A stretch of DNA of 64,000 bases, taken from the NCBI GenBank assembly GCA_039619475.1, contig CM077116.1, positions 379,056,188-379,120,187 on the forward strand, in the 5' to 3' direction. Both the position numbers and the translations under genes were made by a program. The notes under the pieces were generated by a model. That model worked only from the letters and a program-made list of their open reading frames with translations, searched no databases and was not told where the DNA came from. Of this stretch, positions 59,651 to 64,000 are shown piece by piece (position 1 is the first letter of the stretch; each line of letters begins with the position of its first letter). The DNA comes from Icerya purchasi (Eukaryota; Arthropoda; Insecta; Hemiptera; Monophlebidae).

Positions 59651-61250
59651 AGACGCAATGAAGACAAAGCTGAATTGTTTGCTAAATATTTGGAAATTCT
59701 CAACCACACGATATAAAAAAAAACACCGGAAATTGATCTTTCGGTATCATATAAAAATAACGTTACGTTTAATGGCGTGATGTCGATGGAAATAGCGAAA
59801 AAAATACAGAAAAACATTAGAATGAAGGAAGCGCCAGGAGGAATCGACCAGATGATTCCTTTAGTCGCGTTAAAAGAACTATCGTGCAAAGCTGTTGTAC
59901 TATTGACGTACATTGTCAACGCATGCTCGCGTCTCTGGAGTACGTTCCGAAGTGTTTCAAAACAGGCCAGATCGTCATGTTGCATAAGAAAGACAAACCG
60001 TCCGAAGAAGTTACTTCGTATCATCCAATCTCGTTACTTCCGGTGTTATCGAAGCACTTCAAGGAGAAGGTTTTATCAAAACGTCTTAAACCACTTATCG
60101 ATATCTACCTAATCGTCAGTTCGATTTTAGGAGCAAGCGTTCGACTATAGACCAAATATCCATGGAGTTACATTTGTAATTGAAAAAGCATTCGAAGGAA
60201 ATAAGTATATTGTTCTACAATCTTCTTAGACATATTCTAAGCTTTTGATCGGGTCTGGCATAAAGGCCTCATTTTTAAGATAAGTAAGCTTCTGCGCCCG
60301 TAAATTATTGCAGACTCTTGGAATCTTATCTGGCCGATCGCCAATTTCGGGTCGCACACAAAGATGCTAAGGAGTTCCGCAAGGTAGCGTACTCACGGAC
60401 CTACCCTGTACCTCTTGTATACGCAAGATGATAATGCCTTGCTGCCTGTTAGCGAGAATCAGACCGAAGTTACAGAAAACCTTCAACGTGTACTGAACCG
60501 AGTCAGAACCTAGACACTGTTGACTTTAAGATTAAGCTGAACAAGACTAAATCTTTCCGTGTCGTTTACAATTATCGCCATGACGATAAGCGACAAAAAA
60601 TTTATCTAGTGCACAATATCCGGGAATGCATCTTAATAAGCGCCTTACGTTGGAATTTCATATCAGGATGAAGGTGAAACAAATTAAAATTAAAATTAAA
60701 ACGCGGGTCATTTATATTGGCTTATCGGTTGGAAATCTACACTCGGCGTATCGTGTAAGCTGTTACCGTATCAACAGATTTTAAACCCGATTTGGACCTA
60801 TGGCATCCAACTTTAGGCCTGCGCCAAAAAGTCAATTCATACCAAAATTCAGTCAAGACAAAACGTCATATTACGCGCGATAGTAGATGCTTACGTGTAC
60901 CCAAGTAATGATATACCATCCACAACGATCTCCAGCTAAAGTTTGTATACGACATCATCAAGAAGGTAGCTCAATAAGAAGCGGCCATATCAACATACTA
61001 ATATGAAGGTAACTCGACTCCTCGACACGGAATTAAGACCGTAGGCGCCTTAAGCGCAATAAAATACATTATTATAAATAAAAATGTAATAAGGGAGTTT
61101 CAACCATTGCATTAATTCCCCCACATCCGTGGTATATTCATCAAAAAGACACTGTGTTAATGGATATTTTTTACTTAAATAAATGTAGTTACTTATTTTT
61201 AGCATTTGGTTATGTAACCTTTAAATAAATAAATTTAAAAAAAAATCTTC
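59651..61250 (+). mobile_element. Jockey-clade LINE fragment, decayed
   Basis: Frames encode KEAPGGIDQM (about 59827), FKTGQIVMLHKKDKPSEEVT (about 59957-60016), YHPISLLPVLSKHFKEKVLS (about 60019-60078), AFDRVWHKGLI (about 60240), a TYGIQL block (about 60797) and IQSRQNVILRAIVDAYVYPS (about 60850-60905). The words and order match Jockey-clade reverse transcriptases. The catalytic box at about 60430 reads QDDN. Stops and frameshifts are common. Tail near 61225-61245 is AAATAAATAAATTT then A-rich, consistent with a 3' end. Confidence 0.7.
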
Positions 61251-62315
61251 TAGACTGCACTCTATTCAGCCTGAATCTAGCACTGTTTGTGTAGATGTAA
61301 TTAATCATAAAATACAAAAATTAGCAAAAAATACCTTAATACATACATATACGTATATATAGAAGAAGTGAGGAGTCACGGAACCAACAATTATCTAAAA
61401 TGCTGCTATATAGAATAAAACATTGTTCAATATCGACGCAAACGTATCAATTGAAAACATTTCTTTTTCACTTTAAGCAGATTCCACTTTAATCAGGAAT
61501 GAAATGAAAAAGATAATATGAGGAAAATTTAAAGGAAAATTTTTATTTATTAATGCATTTAGTTCTAAATTCGCATTCGGTTATTTAAGTGGAATACTGG
61601 TGCGCGATATCAAATGAAAAAACTACGATTTTAAATTAACTTTCTTCTTATTTAAATGAAAATTTGTAACCGAGATTGGGTGTTGTTTATTTTTAATAGA
61701 AAATGATGGTAAAATAATCAAAATCGAAATTTTTCCAGATCTTTCAAGTGTTGATGTGTCACATCATAACATTAGGCGTGGAACTCTGACAGAACTGCCG
61801 CGCAAATTCCACACATAGCTATTCGTTTTATGTAAATTAGGAAAGACAGTTGATGTGAAAATAATTCGTATGAATAAAGTTTCATCGGTTATAATATACC
61901 ATTCGCTGCGGTCTATATTCAGACATACGAACCGGCGTAATTTACATTGTACTGTATACAACATTCGTGCAAAAACTAATTATTGCATTTCTTCATAAAT
62001 ATTCGCCTAAATGTGTACATTGCTGGATTGTTTAAAAATAATGAAGAGTAAAAACAGCTGGAAATTTCTTGAAAGGAATTGGAATGTGATTCCGTTACTT
62101 GTTTTTTTATAATTTACGGGCTGGAGTGTCATCCATTTAGCCACCCACATACTTTAAAAATGGAACCAAAATGTTGTTATTAATTATAAAGCGCAAAGAC
62201 CTGCAGTATGGTCAGAACAGAGTAAATAATTAACACTATTATATGGGGAGGGGGAAGTCCGTATGAAATTAATTCTTCGTAAAACCTTTTTCTATTGTGT
62301 TGGTATCTGTCGCAG
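61251..62315. other. AT-rich spacer upstream of the exon candidate
   Basis: No coding similarity recognised. A pyrimidine-rich stretch (TTTTTCTATTGTG) about 20 bases before the AG at 62314-62315 could serve as a 3' splice site. Confidence 0.4.
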
Positions 62316-62563
62316 ATGAACAGCAAGCAATTAATGGAATTAATAAAGGTAGATTTAATTGTGATTACTGTCGCATCCAGAGGTGTACGCGAAATTTAAT
62401 GTCACGCGGGAATGACTCATACGCAATCTACAAACACTATCGTAACATACTTACGAATATAAGACGATGGGGAACAGACGATGGAATATCCAAAGTACCA
62501 AGAAAGCGGAGGGATATCAAATTGAACCATACTGTAATATCAGTATCCTCCCTATCTCCATAG
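62316..62563 (+). pseudogene. Possible derived nuclear-receptor DNA-binding half exon
   Basis: Downstream of an AG acceptor at 62315 the frame reads ...AINGINKGRFNCDYCRIQRC, then TRNLMSRGNDSYAIYKHY. In nuclear receptors the second zinc finger ends C-x2-C-R-x2-(K/R)-C-x3-G-M-S-R, and insect knirps-type receptors continue with a GSRYGRRSNWF box. The match to the last two Cys pairs and to MSRG..SY is suggestive. However, the preceding C-x5-C pair is missing: the place of C-x-INK is G-INK with a two-residue gap, so a normal second zinc finger could not form. The frame stops at 62561-62563. It may be a decayed receptor exon, a diverged paralogue or a chance match. No ligand-binding domain is seen within the window. 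Confidence 0.3.
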
Positions 62564-62689
62564 TTACTTCCAACTAGCGAATCTGCGCCATCGATATTAC
62601 AACAGGTACGGGGAAAATTATTTTTTTCTCTAATTACTGGAGTTTTCTCAGCGCTGCGAAGACCTGCTATAGTTTTTTCTTTAAAGATT
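62564..62689. other. AT-rich spacer
   Basis: Nothing recognised. Confidence 0.4.
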
Positions 62690-63400
62690 CGTTTTATTTA
62701 CATGTTCAGGTGTGTTTTGATTTTTTCACCTTTGATTTCCGAGCTACCACTTAAGAAAACTTACTTCTCTCTTTGCCGTTTCCTGACCTATAAAGTAAAG
62801 TAAGTCCCATATACTCTTGATAAGATATCACAGATTGTGAAGTTAAGCTTTTCATATTATACTAAGCCTAATGGATCTGATGAGAATACTGGGGCCAGTT
62901 CCTTTCCACTTTTGGATTATCCGCCTTTACTTTCCCAGATTTCTCTGGTATAACCAATATTCAATATCAGATTAGGTATAGACCTGGGAGCAATTCGGAC
63001 CTGGAACGAGACAAGTCTCGAACCCGTGTCCTGGAGGAGAGATATTAAATTAATTAGTTGCCGTAAAGAACTTATAAAAACTTTTTTGATTTTTTTCCAA
63101 TCAAATTTTACTTTAAATGAGTTATCTAGGAGTAAATTGCGAATTTTTCGGTTTTAGCTCGTTTTAAATTTCGTACCATATTCTTAATTTTTTTTTTTCT
63201 TTTGCAATTTTTGACGTTCAACCTAATTGTCTTAAAGAACGATTCAGCTGTAAGTGCGCAATTTAAAGTTTACGTGTTAAACTGTTCTCTAGAGCCATTG
63301 AATTTTAATTTTTTCGTAATTTCTGGAAAACAACCTCAGTAGGGGATTATTCGATGCATTTAATAATATGTTCGCTGAAAAGAAGAAAAGCGAGACAATC
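62690..63400. repeat. Divergent dispersed repeat, copy B
   Basis: It shares ordered blocks with 20250-20740 (GTGTGTTTTGATT, TTTACGTGTTAAAC, then CTCAGTAGGGGATTATTC against CTCAATAGGAGATTATTC). The minus-strand word GGGTTCGAGAC near 63007-63017 resembles a polymerase III B box without an A box partner. Function unknown. Confidence 0.4.
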
Positions 63401-64000
63401 TTTTCTATTAAGTGTAATTTAACATTTAAGAGCAATTATTTTATTTATTTATCGATTTTTCAAATTTTGAAAATTTTTATTACACGGGTTGTCTGCAATT
63501 AATGCTCAATTTACCGCTGAGTTTTGAGTCTTTCACGCAATTAAGACTAGCCTAAGAATTTTTAAATCTTCCCTATAACGACTATTTCTTTACAGTAATA
63601 GGTCACACTGTAGAACAATATTTTCATTGAAATATTTTACTATATTCATTTAGATTGTAACAGTCGACGTGCAATTAATATCGAAAACGAAACCGACGGT
63701 ATCGAAAAGACTATTAAATATTAAATAATCAGATATTGAATAAAGTGGCAAAAAAAGAAAAAAAAAAAAGCCACGAGTTTGAAAATCACGGAAATTTTAT
63801 CGAAGTACTTTTATTTTGCATTCTTTTTAAAAGCGTCTAATTTTATACTGAAATATTGCATATTGTGAGAGCGCATATTCGCAACTCGACTTCTTTCCTG
63901 TTGAAATTCGTTAGGCGGGAAAGATATAATTTCTAAGAAAAAACCATTTGAAAAAAAAAACGAACGCGAGCCAAAATCCTGATTTCATGATTCTATTCAG
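63401..64000. other. AT-rich sequence
   Basis: A runs near 63756-63770 and 63952-63960. No gene or family recognised. Confidence 0.4.

Noticed and set aside
62960..63040. B-box-like GGGTTCGAGAC as a SINE or tRNA
   Set aside because: No A box or cloverleaf was found at the right distance on the minus strand.

Overview
This window reads as AT-rich nuclear DNA of an arthropod, most likely an insect. Evidence: dense non-LTR retrotransposons of the I, R1, Jockey and RTE groups, short hAT-type inverted-repeat elements, poly(A)/poly(T) and TA microsatellites, no operons, and no intact multi-exon host gene. I cannot name the species. Nearly everything recognisable is mobile DNA at different stages of decay, much of it nested. 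CRISPR arrays, rRNA genes and functional tRNA genes were not seen.

Layout. 1-723: sparse, with one weak splice-flanked exon candidate. 723-1829 and 3878-6651: two copies of one DNA transposon; the first is interrupted by an I-type LINE tail, the second by an R1-clade LINE and by a 390-bp polyadenylated insert with a 15-bp target duplication. 2400-3265: I-type LINE, minus strand. 9072-16014: a composite element with long inverted termini, holding two LINE fragments in opposite orientation and an RTE LINE (12296-15975), itself interrupted by an I-type LINE tail. 17340-18250 and 21590-23060: LINE remnants. 18975-20215: a separate pair of long inverted arms. 20888-21458, 23909-24192, 32114-32951 and 41401-41699: four non-autonomous hAT-like elements with 8-bp target duplications. 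36029-38405: an RTE LINE with a target duplication and a hairpin at its 5' end. 41760-43251: two LINE fragments. 43.7-49.55 kb: a nearly intact I-clade LINE. 50.25-52.05 kb: decayed LINE split by a 384-bp inverted-repeat element. 53460-53682: dead-on-arrival copy of the 43.7-kb LINE. 54-56.6 kb and 59.65-61.25 kb: Jockey-clade remnants. 62316-62563: a possible derived half exon of a nuclear-receptor DNA-binding domain, the best candidate for host-derived coding sequence.

The central object is the I-clade LINE near 43.7-49.55 kb. It has ORF1, ORF2 (endonuclease, reverse transcriptase, RNase H), a C-terminal Cys/His motif and a poly(A) tail, broken by only one nonsense codon and one frameshift. 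The short copy at 53.5 kb suggests this family retrotransposed fairly recently. I did not find a convincing new defence, signalling or metabolic system; the most novel material is structural (nested insertions, a hairpin at an LINE 5' junction, and unclassified long-inverted-repeat elements). All boundaries come from reading by eye.
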